A DNA stretch of 59,651 nt from Flavobacteriaceae bacterium. GTDB taxonomy: Bacteria > Bacteroidota > Bacteroidia > Flavobacteriales > Flavobacteriaceae. Each line of letters opens with the position of its first letter. The first letter of the stretch is position 1. The notes under the pieces were generated by a model. It ran no database searches. It was not told where the DNA came from and worked only from the letters and a program-made list of their open reading frames with translations. Below, one piece after another: positions 52,208-59,651 of this stretch. Position numbers and translations under genes: made by a program. Location of the stretch: contig CANFZM010000016.1 in NCBI GenBank assembly GCA_947451525.1, forward strand, positions 1 to 59,651, given 5' to 3'.

Positions 52208-52759
52208 TTACTTTAAATTTTTATAATTTTCAAAACAATCTTCAATTGTTTCAAATAATTCGGAATTATTGCATTTTATTATTTTTGGATTAATTGAAAA
52301 AGCACCAAAAAAATAATTTTTATTGATCTTGGCAATTAATCTTTTGTAGGGAGAACTGATATTATTAATGTATTTTTCCGAATTATTTAAATCTATTTGA
52401 ATAGTTTTATTTGTAGATTTAAATTGTAAGTCTCGAAAAGATACTTCTCTTACATCATTCCAACTAATTTTAACATTGTTAATGTTATCTATTATTTCGT
52501 TTTTAGTTAAAATCAAGGCAGGTTCATTCTTTAGATAGAATTTTAAATACTTTATAGTTTTTGGTATTATTTCCAACAAAATAAATACTAAAAAAACCGA
52601 AATAGAGATTAAACCAACCAAAATAAAAGAAGGATTTTCTATGACTATATATATTCCGTAAAGAAATATACTTAAAAAAAATATAAATGGAATTGTAACT
52701 ATTAGGCTTAGTGTTATAAAAAGTATTGAAAATTTATATTCTATATTTCTATTATCCAT
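52208..52759 (-). CDS. Hypothetical two-helix membrane protein
   Basis: The 183-residue protein has two N-terminal transmembrane segments (FSILFITLSLIVTIPFIFFLSIFLYGIYIVI; FILVGLISISVFLVFILLEII) and then a soluble domain beginning EPALILTKNEIIDNINNVKISWNDVREVSFRDLQ, which looks like a PH-like (STM3941-type) beta fold. No function is assigned. Confidence 0.55.
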   Translation of the reverse strand: MDNRNIEYKFSILFITLSLIVTIPFIFFLSIFLYGIYIVIENPSFILVGLISISVFLVFILLEIIPKTIKYLKFYLKNEPALILTKNEIIDNINNVKISWNDVREVSFRDLQFKSTNKTIQIDLNNSEKYINNISSPYKRLIAKINKNYFFGAFSINPKIIKCNNSELFETIEDCFENYKNLK

Positions 52760-52778
52760 ATTTATTTATTGTTTTACC

Positions 52779-53513
52779 TTAACCTCTCTGTCTAACGGTT
52801 TCATACAAAAAAGCCCCACAAGCGACAGAAACATTCAAAGAACCTATTGTTCCAAACATTGGTAACTTGGCTTTTGCATCTACAATTTTTAAAACCGATG
52901 GGTTGATGCCTCGGTCTTCGCTACCCATAATGATTGCTATAGGTTCGTTAAGATTGATGCTGTATATGGTATCTTCCGTTTTTTCGGTGGCCGCAACGGT
53001 TTTAATGCCGCTTCCTTGAAGATAGAAAATCGCGTCTTTTATGTGGTCTACTTTGCAAATTGGCACATTAAATACTGCTCCTGCAGAAGTTTTTACCGTA
53101 TCGCCATTCACTGGTGCGGAACCCGTTTTTTGAACGATAATCCCATCCACTCCAGTACATTCGGCAGTTCTTATGATAGCGCCAAAATTTCTAGCATCAC
53201 TCAATTGATCTAATATTAAAAACAAGGGCATTTTGCCGCTTTCCACTACGCTGTCTACTAAAGTTTCTAGTTTCACAAACGAAATAGGAGCAATGGTTGC
53301 CACTGCGCCTTGGTGATTGTTTGGAGTTAATCGATTTAATTTTTCAACAGGTACATAAGAGAAATTGATGCTGTTTTTTTTCATCGCTTTCATCAATTCC
53401 TGCATCAATTCACTTTGAGCATCGCTTTGCACGAATACTTTATCTATTTCTTTCCCTGCATTTATAGCCTCTATAATTGCTCTAATCCCGAAGATTTGGT
53501 TTTCTTTTTCCAT
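52779..53513 (-). CDS. rlmB: 23S rRNA 2'-O-methyltransferase RlmB family
   Basis: The 244-residue SpoU-class (trefoil-knot) methyltransferase starts IFGIRAIIEAINAGKEIDKVFVQ. It has the motifs LILDQLSDARNFGAIIRTAECTGVDGIIV, AIIMGSEDRGINPSVL and LPMFGTIGSLNVSVACGAFLYE. It methylates G2251 (E. coli numbering) of 23S rRNA; related enzymes differ in target, so the exact site is inferred. Confidence 0.88.
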   Translation of the reverse strand: MEKENQIFGIRAIIEAINAGKEIDKVFVQSDAQSELMQELMKAMKKNSINFSYVPVEKLNRLTPNNHQGAVATIAPISFVKLETLVDSVVESGKMPLFLILDQLSDARNFGAIIRTAECTGVDGIIVQKTGSAPVNGDTVKTSAGAVFNVPICKVDHIKDAIFYLQGSGIKTVAATEKTEDTIYSINLNEPIAIIMGSEDRGINPSVLKIVDAKAKLPMFGTIGSLNVSVACGAFLYETVRQRG

Positions 53514-53599
53514 GGCGCAAAGGTAATCAATTAAGAATTAAAAATTAAGAATTAAAAACCGTCGGAGCATTATAAATTTTATTCACAACTCGTAGTTGA

Positions 53600-55264
53600 T
53601 CAAAAACTCGCTTTCAAACTAATATGCACCATAGAGTTGGATAGTTTTATTGCTTGGTCTTTCGCACTCCCATTAGCATACACCAAATTGAAAAGTCCGT
53701 TTTTGGTAAGTAGTCCAAAACCAAAACCTAGGCCTAGAAGATTGCCTTTTAAGTTGGTAGTTTTATCTTGAAAGTAAGCATAATCTATTATAGAATGTAC
53801 ATAGATACTCGGAGAAAGCACATAGCGGTATTCGGTAAGAACCGAAGAAAACAGATTTCCTTGTAATGTATTTTCATTAAAGCCACGAATAGAATTAATA
53901 CCACCAAAGCGGTACAACTCATTCAAGATATATTCGTCACTTTGTAAATAATAATTCTGACTTTTAATATTAAGAATATTTTTTGCATTCAAATAAAAGT
54001 TGTGACTTAAATTCACACTACCAAAAAACTGGGTATTGTTTTGGAATTTAGAATCCCGTCTTCCGGTTCCAATTTTAATATTAAAATTACTTTTTTCACG
54101 AAACAAATAATCATCTTCTTTATATTCTACAAACTCAAAATTACTAGTATAAAATTTATTCTTATAATCACTTAATAACAAAGTATTGCTATTTTTTATA
54201 TCGCTCGATTCTGCCGATTGGTATCCCAAATACAACCTCGTATTGTAATTAAAATAATACCCAAAATCGATTGCTGTTTGCGTATTCTGAAATGTACTAT
54301 CCTGCTTAAAAATGTTCAATTGTACTTTCATTCCAATAGGACTTTTAAAAACATACGGAATTTCGGCTCCCACATGAAACGTCTTTTGGTCCTTGCCATT
54401 ACTTTTCCAGTACAACGCCAACTTCTCGCCACTATTCATCGCATTATTCAAAGTCAAATCTACATACCCGTTAAAAATAACCTTCTTATTTTCATCGTTA
54501 GAAAAACCAATAAAACCATCAAACGAATTCGACTTCGCTTTTTCCAAATACACAAAAACCTTAGTAGAATCTTTAGTAAATAAAATCTCCGGATATTTTG
54601 TCTGTTTTACAAACTGAAATTGCGCAATATCTTTATACAATTTCTCTAAATTCTCCTGATTAAAAACCCGTTTCTTGTACAGCCGTTTCAAGTTATTTTT
54701 ATGTCCTTCCGGAAATTTATCATACCCATTAATTACAATATCGTTCCACTGTCGTTTCTTGTCCGAAGTCACTTTCAAATCGGCACTTACAAAATTGGTA
54801 TGTTTTTTTAGGTTCGTCAATTGCACCTTCGCCATCGAAAACCCTTTAGCCTCCAATTTTTTCAAAGTCGAATTCAAGAACGCTTCACTTTCGCTAAAAG
54901 GCAATTTCAAAGTATCGTTTTTCACGGAATATAAATTCCAATTCCCAACATCCAAATCCTTACCTATATATATATGTACAAAATTCGTTTTTGCACCTAT
55001 ATTATATAAGTATATAAATGTACTATCATTTTGTTTCCTGCTTTCCAAAACCTCCTGCTCTAAAAAACCAGCCTGCAGTAACTTTTTCGAAAACAAATTC
55101 GTCTCATCCAAAATCCCCTTCGCATTCCCAAACGATTTCAAATATCCAACCGAATCAATAGACTTCGTTTGCAAATCATTCTTCCCGACAATTTTCAAAT
55201 GCAGTTGCTGCCCAAAGCCATTTAGGGAAATTAAAAAAAGTAAAATAAAAAGAAATCGATGCAA
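53600..55264 (-). CDS. TamA/BamA-like outer-membrane protein
   Basis: This about 554-residue protein has a signal-like start (HRFLFILLFLISLNGFGQQ), a POTRA-like region (NAKGILDETNLFSKKLLQAGFLEQ...; NLKRLYKKRVFNQENLEKLYKDIAQFQFVKQTKYPEILF) and a C-terminal 16-strand-type barrel (VHAE.., LYRFGGINSIRGFNENTLQGNLFSSVLTEYRYVLSP, with the family's GGxxSIRGF). Members insert or move outer-membrane proteins. There is no ATG: the frame begins with a TTG (55312) inside repeat R3, or with TTG 55264 just before the signal peptide; I prefer the latter. Confidence 0.65.
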   Translation of the reverse strand: MHRFLFILLFLISLNGFGQQLHLKIVGKNDLQTKSIDSVGYLKSFGNAKGILDETNLFSKKLLQAGFLEQEVLESRKQNDSTFIYLYNIGAKTNFVHIYIGKDLDVGNWNLYSVKNDTLKLPFSESEAFLNSTLKKLEAKGFSMAKVQLTNLKKHTNFVSADLKVTSDKKRQWNDIVINGYDKFPEGHKNNLKRLYKKRVFNQENLEKLYKDIAQFQFVKQTKYPEILFTKDSTKVFVYLEKAKSNSFDGFIGFSNDENKKVIFNGYVDLTLNNAMNSGEKLALYWKSNGKDQKTFHVGAEIPYVFKSPIGMKVQLNIFKQDSTFQNTQTAIDFGYYFNYNTRLYLGYQSAESSDIKNSNTLLLSDYKNKFYTSNFEFVEYKEDDYLFREKSNFNIKIGTGRRDSKFQNNTQFFGSVNLSHNFYLNAKNILNIKSQNYYLQSDEYILNELYRFGGINSIRGFNENTLQGNLFSSVLTEYRYVLSPSIYVHSIIDYAYFQDKTTNLKGNLLGLGFGFGLLTKNGLFNLVYANGSAKDQAIKLSNSMVHISLKASF

Positions 55265-55277
55265 TTGTATTGTTTTT

Positions 55278-55416
55278 AGGAGCGAAACATTAGGCTTTAT
55301 TTGTAATGGCAATTCCCGCTTTTCGTTACAATCTTTTGTTTCGCTTTAAAGAAAAGCGCAACAAAAGGATTTTCACTTCAATCGGGGCTAAAGAGCCAAC
55401 CATTTGAATTTTTGTT
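55278..55416 (+). repeat. Intergenic hairpin element, copy R3
   Basis: AGGAGCGAAACATTAGG at the start, GGCAATTCCCGCTTTTCG, a hairpin CTTTTGTTTCGCTTT/AAAGCGCAACAAAAG, then GGATTTTCACTTCAATCGGG and a final GAATTTTTGTTA. It occupies the region where the TamA-like gene's start should be and supplies its alternative TTG start. Confidence 0.7.
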
Positions 55417-55524
55417 ATCGTTGTAAAAATAACGTAAATAATACTATTTTAATATATAATTTTTAAAACAAGAAATCTTATTGAAAATTAATCGATTATG
55501 ATTTTTTTATTAGAAAAAAAGTAC

Positions 55525-55532
55525 TACATTTG
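55525..55532 (+). promoter_or_regulatory. -7 box of the rpsL operon
   Basis: TACATTTG fits TAnnTTTG. A TTG at the proper -33 spacing is not evident (nearest at 55481 is too far). It lies 54 bases before rpsL; the leader has a small CCCCG/CGGG hairpin. Confidence 0.5.
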
Positions 55533-55585
55533 CAACCCCGTAAAAAGCGGGAATTTTATAAACAAGTAATTTTTAGTATTTAATT

Positions 55586-55969
55586 ATGCCAACTATTCAA
55601 CAATTAGTAAGAACAGGAAGAACTCAAATCACTAAGAAGAGTAAATCGGTTGCTTTAGATTCTTGTCCTCAAAGAAGAGGTGTTTGTACGCGTGTTTACA
55701 CAACTACTCCAAAAAAACCAAACTCTGCAATGCGTAAAGTAGCGCGTGTACGTTTGACTAATGGAAATGAAGTAAATGCCTACATCCCTGGAGAAGGACA
55801 CAATCTACAAGAGCACTCGATAGTATTAGTGCGAGGCGGAAGAGTAAAAGATTTACCAGGAGTTAGATACCACATCGTTCGTGGTGCACTTGATACCTCA
55901 GGTGTAGCAGGAAGAACGCAACGTAGATCTAAGTATGGTGCAAAACGTCCAAAAGAGGCGAAAAAGTAA
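55586..55969 (+). CDS. rpsL: 30S ribosomal protein S12
   Basis: The 127-residue protein has the invariant [20 protein letters not shown] and the streptomycin-site loop region [19 protein letters not shown]. Lys at the usual resistance positions is wild-type-like (TTPKKPNS). It is the first gene of the str operon. Confidence 0.97.
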
Positions 55970-55994
55970 TTTTTAAAACTCAAAAAGAAAAGAC

Positions 55995-56471
55995 ATGAGA
56001 AAAAGAGCAGCAAAGAAAAGACCTCTTTTACCAGATCCAAGGTTTAACGACCAATTGGTAACACGTTTTGTAAACAACTTAATGTGGGATGGTAAAAAAT
56101 CTACAGCGTTCAAAGTATTTTATGATGCAATTGACATCGTAGAAGCAAAAAAGAATAATGATGAAAAATCATCATTAGAAGTTTGGAAAGATGCCTTAAC
56201 TAACGTTATGCCTCACGTAGAAGTACGTAGTCGTAGAGTTGGGGGAGCAACATTCCAAATCCCAATGCAAATCAGACCAGACCGTAAAATCTCTATGGCA
56301 ATGAAGTGGATGCTTCTTTATGCTCGTAGAAGAAATGAGAAATCTATGGCTCAAAAACTTGCTTCCGAAATCTTAGCCGCGGCTAAAGAAGAAGGTGCAG
56401 CAGTTAAAAAGAGAATGGATACGCACAAGATGGCTGAAGCAAACAAAGCATTCTCACATTTTAGATTTTAA
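55995..56471 (+). CDS. rpsG: 30S ribosomal protein S7
   Basis: The 158-residue protein starts [39 protein letters not shown]. It has [20 protein letters not shown] and [37 protein letters not shown]. It binds the 3' major domain of 16S rRNA. It is 25 bp after rpsL. Confidence 0.97.
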   Translation: MRKRAAKKRPLLPDPRFNDQLVTRFVNNLMWDGKKSTAFKVFYDAIDIVEAKKNNDEKSSLEVWKDALTNVMPHVEVRSRRVGGATFQIPMQIRPDRKISMAMKWMLLYARRRNEKSMAQKLASEILAAAKEEGAAVKKRMDTHKMAEANKAFSHFRF

Positions 56472-56481
56472 TTCATAAGAA

Positions 56482-58638
56482 ATGGCTAGAGATCTAAAAT
56501 TTACAAGAAATATCGGAATTGCGGCTCACATTGATGCTGGTAAAACAACAACAACAGAGCGTATTTTATTCTATACTGGAAAATCACACAAAATTGGTGA
56601 AGTACACGATGGTGCTGCAACAATGGACTGGATGGCACAAGAGCAAGAAAGAGGTATTACAATTACTTCTGCTGCTACAACTTGTGAATGGAGTTTTCCT
56701 ACAGAACAAGGTAAACCTTTACCTGGTTCAGAAGATTACCACTTTAACATTATTGATACCCCAGGACACGTTGACTTTACCGTTGAGGTAAACCGTTCGT
56801 TACGTGTATTGGATGGATTAGTTTTCTTGTTTAGTGCTGTGGATGGTGTTGAGCCACAATCAGAAACTAACTGGAGACTTGCAGATCAATATAGAGTTCC
56901 ACGTATGGGATTCGTTAATAAAATGGACCGTCAAGGATCTAACTTCTTAATGGTTTGTCAACAAGTTAGAGACATGTTAAAATCTAACGCTGTTGCAATC
57001 ACATTGCCAATTGGAGAAGAAAACGATTTTAGAGGTGTAGTAGATTTAGTTAAAAATCAGGCTATTGTATGGCATGATGAAACTTTAGGTGCTACTTTCG
57101 ATATCGTGCCTATTCCAGAAGACATGCTTGCAGAAGTTAAAGAATACCGTTCAATCCTTATTGAAGCAGTTGCTGACTACGATGAAAATCTTTTAGAGAA
57201 ATTCATGGAAGACGAAAACTCAATTACTGAGGAAGAAATCAACGTTGCTTTAAGAGCAGCTACTATGGATATGGCAATCATTCCTATGATTGCAGGTTCT
57301 TCTTTCAAAAACAAAGGAGTTCAATTCATGCTAGATGCAGTATGTAAATATTTACCATCTCCTTTAGATAAAGAAGGTATTGAAGGAATTCATCCTGATG
57401 ATGCTGATTTACTAGAAGAAGATCAAACTAAAATCTTACGTCGTCCAGATGTAAAAGAGCCGTTCGCAGCTCTAGCATTTAAAATCGCTACGGATCCTTA
57501 TGTTGGTCGTTTAGCTTTCTTCCGTGCTTATTCAGGACGTTTAGATGCCGGTTCTTATATCTTGAACACTCGTTCTGGAAACAAAGAAAGAATTTCTCGT
57601 ATCTACCAAATGCACGCTAATAAACAAAATCCAATCGATTATATCGAAGCAGGTGATATTGGAGCAGCAGTTGGATTTAAAGATATTAAGACTGGAGATA
57701 CTATGTGTGATGAAAAACACCCAATTATTCTTGAGTCAATGAAATTCCCAGCACCGGTAATTGGTATTGCTATTGAGCCAAAAACTAAAGCTGATGTAGA
57801 TAAAATGGGTATGGCTTTAGCTAAATTAGCCGAAGAAGATCCAACATTTACAGTAAGAACTGACGAAGCTTCAGGTCAAACTATTATTTCAGGAATGGGT
57901 GAGTTACACTTAGACATCCTTGTAGATAGAATGAAACGTGAATTCAAAGTTGAAGTAAACCAAGGTGAGCCTCAAGTTGAATACAAAGAAGCTTTTACTA
58001 AAAAAGCACAACACAGAGAAACTTACAAAAAACAATCAGGTGGTCGTGGTAAATTCGGTGATATCGTTTTTGTTTTAGAGCCAGCAGATTTGGTAGACGG
58101 TAAAGCTCCTGTAGGATTGCAATTTGTTAACGCTGTAAAAGGTGGTAACGTTCCTAAAGAATATATTCCATCTGTAGAAAAAGGTTTCCGTGAAGCTATG
58201 AAAACTGGTCCTCTAGCAGGATACCAAGTAGATAGTTTGAAAGTTACTTTATTAGACGGATCTTTTCACCCTGTGGATTCTGATGCTCTTTCTTTTGAAT
58301 TAGCAGCAAGAATGGGGTATAGAGAAGTTGCAAAAGCAGCTGGAGCAATTATATTAGAGCCAATCATGAAAATGGAGGTTATTACACCAGAAGAAAACAT
58401 GGGAGATATCGTTGGTGATATCAACCGTCGTAGAGGTCAAGTAAACGACATGGGAGACAGAAATGGCGCTAAAACTATAAAAGCAGACGTACCATTGTCA
58501 GAAATGTTTGGTTATGTAACTACATTAAGAACACTTTCATCAGGTAGAGCAACTTCTACTATGGAATTTTCTCACTATGCAGAAACACCTTCCAATATCT
58601 CTGAAGCAGTTATCAAAAAAGCAAAAGGAAACGCATAA
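56482..58638 (+). CDS. fusA: Elongation factor G
   Basis: The 718-residue GTPase has [31 protein letters not shown] and [10 protein letters not shown]. It moves mRNA and tRNAs through the ribosome. The gene order rpsL-rpsG-fusA-rpsJ is the usual one in Bacteroidota; tuf is not between fusA and rpsJ. Confidence 0.97.
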   Translation: MARDLKFTRNIGIAAHIDAGKTTTTERILFYTGKSHKIGEVHDGAATMDWMAQEQERGITITSAATTCEWSFPTEQGKPLPGSEDYHFNIIDTPGHVDFTVEVNRSLRVLDGLVFLFSAVDGVEPQSETNWRLADQYRVPRMGFVNKMDRQGSNFLMVCQQVRDMLKSNAVAITLPIGEENDFRGVVDLVKNQAIVWHDETLGATFDIVPIPEDMLAEVKEYRSILIEAVADYDENLLEKFMEDENSITEEEINVALRAATMDMAIIPMIAGSSFKNKGVQFMLDAVCKYLPSPLDKEGIEGIHPDDADLLEEDQTKILRRPDVKEPFAALAFKIATDPYVGRLAFFRAYSGRLDAGSYILNTRSGNKERISRIYQMHANKQNPIDYIEAGDIGAAVGFKDIKTGDTMCDEKHPIILESMKFPAPVIGIAIEPKTKADVDKMGMALAKLAEEDPTFTVRTDEASGQTIISGMGELHLDILVDRMKREFKVEVNQGEPQVEYKEAFTKKAQHRETYKKQSGGRGKFGDIVFVLEPADLVDGKAPVGLQFVNAVKGGNVPKEYIPSVEKGFREAMKTGPLAGYQVDSLKVTLLDGSFHPVDSDALSFELAARMGYREVAKAAGAIILEPIMKMEVITPEENMGDIVGDINRRRGQVNDMGDRNGAKTIKADVPLSEMFGYVTTLRTLSSGRATSTMEFSHYAETPSNISEAVIKKAKGNA

Positions 58639-58649
58639 TTCTAATCAAG

Positions 58650-58955
58650 ATGAGTCAAAAAATCAGAATAAAATTAAAATCTTACGATCACATGTTGGTA
58701 GATAAATCTGCTGAAAAGATTGTAAAAACTGTAAAAAGTACAGGTGCTGTTGTAACAGGTCCAATCCCGTTGCCAACGCACAAAAAAATATTTACTGTAT
58801 TACGTTCTCCTCACGTTAATAAAAAATCGAGAGAACAATTTGAAGTTATGTCTTACAAAAGACTAATTGACATTTACAGTTCATCATCAAAAACAATTGA
58901 TGCCCTAATGAAATTAGAGTTACCAAGTGGAGTAGAAGTAGAGATCAAAGTATAA
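58650..58955 (+). CDS. rpsJ: 30S ribosomal protein S10
   Basis: The 101-residue protein has [39 protein letters not shown] and [26 protein letters not shown]. It also acts in transcription antitermination with NusB. It is the first gene of the S10 block and directly continues the str unit. Confidence 0.97.
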   Translation: MSQKIRIKLKSYDHMLVDKSAEKIVKTVKSTGAVVTGPIPLPTHKKIFTVLRSPHVNKKSREQFEVMSYKRLIDIYSSSSKTIDALMKLELPSGVEVEIKV

Positions 58956-59060
58956 TTCTACTTTTAAAATTTAAGTTTTAAGTATTAGAATTCTGAAAAT
59001 TATTCTAATACTTAATTCTTTATGAATAAAAATCAATTTATTAATTAATAATTAGTTACT

Positions 59061-59651
59061 ATGTCTGGGTTAATTGGAAGAAAAATCGGCATGACTAGCA
59101 TTTTCGACGAGAACGGGAAAAATATTCCTTGTACAGTAATCGAAGCTGGGCCTTGTGTCGTTACCCAAGTCAGAACCATTGAGGTTGACGGGTATGAAGC
59201 CTTACAACTTGGTTTCGATGACAAAACAGAAAAACACGCAACTAAAGCTGACTTAGGTCACTTTAAAAAAGCGGGTACTTCTGCAAAAAAGAAAGTCGTT
59301 GAATTCCAAAGTTTTGAAGGATTGTTTAAACTTGGTGATAGTATCACCGTAGATGTTTTCAGCGAAGGAGAATTTGTTGATGTACAGGGAGTATCTAAAG
59401 GTAAAGGTTTTCAGGGGGTTGTTAAACGTCACGGTTTTGGTGGTGTTGGACAAGCAACTCACGGTCAACACAACCGTTTAAGAGCACCAGGTTCCATTGG
59501 AGCATCTTCTTATCCATCACGTGTATTCAAAGGAATGCGTATGGCAGGAAGAATGGGTGGTGATAATGTTAAAGTACAAAATCTTAGAGTTTTGAAAGTA
59601 GTTGCTGAAAAGAACCTACTTGTTGTTAAAGGAGCTATTCCTGGATGCAAA
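59061..59651 (+). CDS. rplC: 50S ribosomal protein L3 (5' part)
   Basis: Starts at ATG 59061 ([36 protein letters not shown]) and runs off the window after 197 codons. It has the L3 signature [53 protein letters not shown]. The truncation is due to the window edge. Confidence 0.95.
   Translation, partial: MSGLIGRKIGMTSIFDENGKNIPCTVIEAGPCVVTQVRTIEVDGYEALQLGFDDKTEKHATKADLGHFKKAGTSAKKKVVEFQSFEGLFKLGDSITVDVFSEGEFVDVQGVSKGKGFQGVVKRHGFGGVGQATHGQHNRLRAPGSIGASSYPSRVFKGMRMAGRMGGDNVKVQNLRVLKVVAEKNLLVVKGAIPGCK

Overview
The window comes from a low-GC member of the Bacteroidota, most likely Flavobacteriaceae (Flavobacterium or a close relative). The evidence is a type IX secretion cargo protein with a C-terminal sorting domain, an S46 dipeptidyl-peptidase, TonB-like proteins with the local architecture, promoters of the TTG-N(19-23)-TAnnTTTG type instead of sigma70 boxes, and a str/S10 ribosomal operon. 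All identifications rest on reading the sequence and on family knowledge; no database search was run.

Layout. 1-1.5 kb: a gene graveyard beside the end of an IS21-type element. 1.5-5.4 kb: a 1288-residue secreted kelch-like protein. 5.4-6.9 kb: a group II intron 3' end, an IS4-type transposase remnant, tRNA-Val and a decayed second copy of its 3' half and terminator. 6.9-18.5 kb: mostly housekeeping genes (two TonB-like proteins, NhaA, glutamate dehydrogenase, AnmK, acyl-CoA dehydrogenase, SDR, a Bro-N/SprT pair, GDP-mannose pyrophosphorylase, an Mla-like ABC transporter). 18.6-21.8 kb: glycosyltransferase, methyltransferase, KAS III and a truncated haemoglobin. 21.8-22.9 kb: two tandem toxin-antitoxin copies. 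23-27 kb: GcvP and a UbiA-like membrane protein, followed by hicAB. 27.9-31.8 kb: a five-gene operon next to a GbsR/MarR regulator, with the same inverted repeat at both promoters. 31.9-36.9 kb: M3 peptidase, PurE, PurK, a PIN-type toxin-antitoxin pair and a pair whose toxin is frameshifted. 37-46.6 kb: Hpt, Adk, a CNNM/CorC protein, ObgE, S46 peptidase, a TPR protein, Mpl and a lipoprotein. 46.7-55.4 kb: RadC, an Xre-RES toxin-antitoxin pair, YjjG, RarA, rhomboid, RlmB and a TamA-like outer-membrane protein. 55.5 kb to the end: rpsL-rpsG-fusA-rpsJ-rplC.

The most striking content lies in the small repeats and modules. (1) Three pairs of GC-rich inverted palindromes, each pair about 105 bp overall, sit at gene junctions and are translated into the ends of four proteins; a different 20-bp palindrome is translated into the N-terminus of the M3 peptidase. 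(2) Four copies of a 110-160 bp intergenic element keep similar flanks but carry unrelated central hairpins, and one copy covers the 5' end of the TamA-like gene. (3) The tandem toxin-antitoxin copies are nearly identical outside and divergent only across the antitoxin C-terminus and toxin N-terminus, as expected for a swapped specificity module. (4) hicAB is followed by a degenerate copy of the 3' end of the gene before it, which looks like an insertion scar. (5) Operator-like repeats can be read directly at the GbsR and Xre-RES loci.
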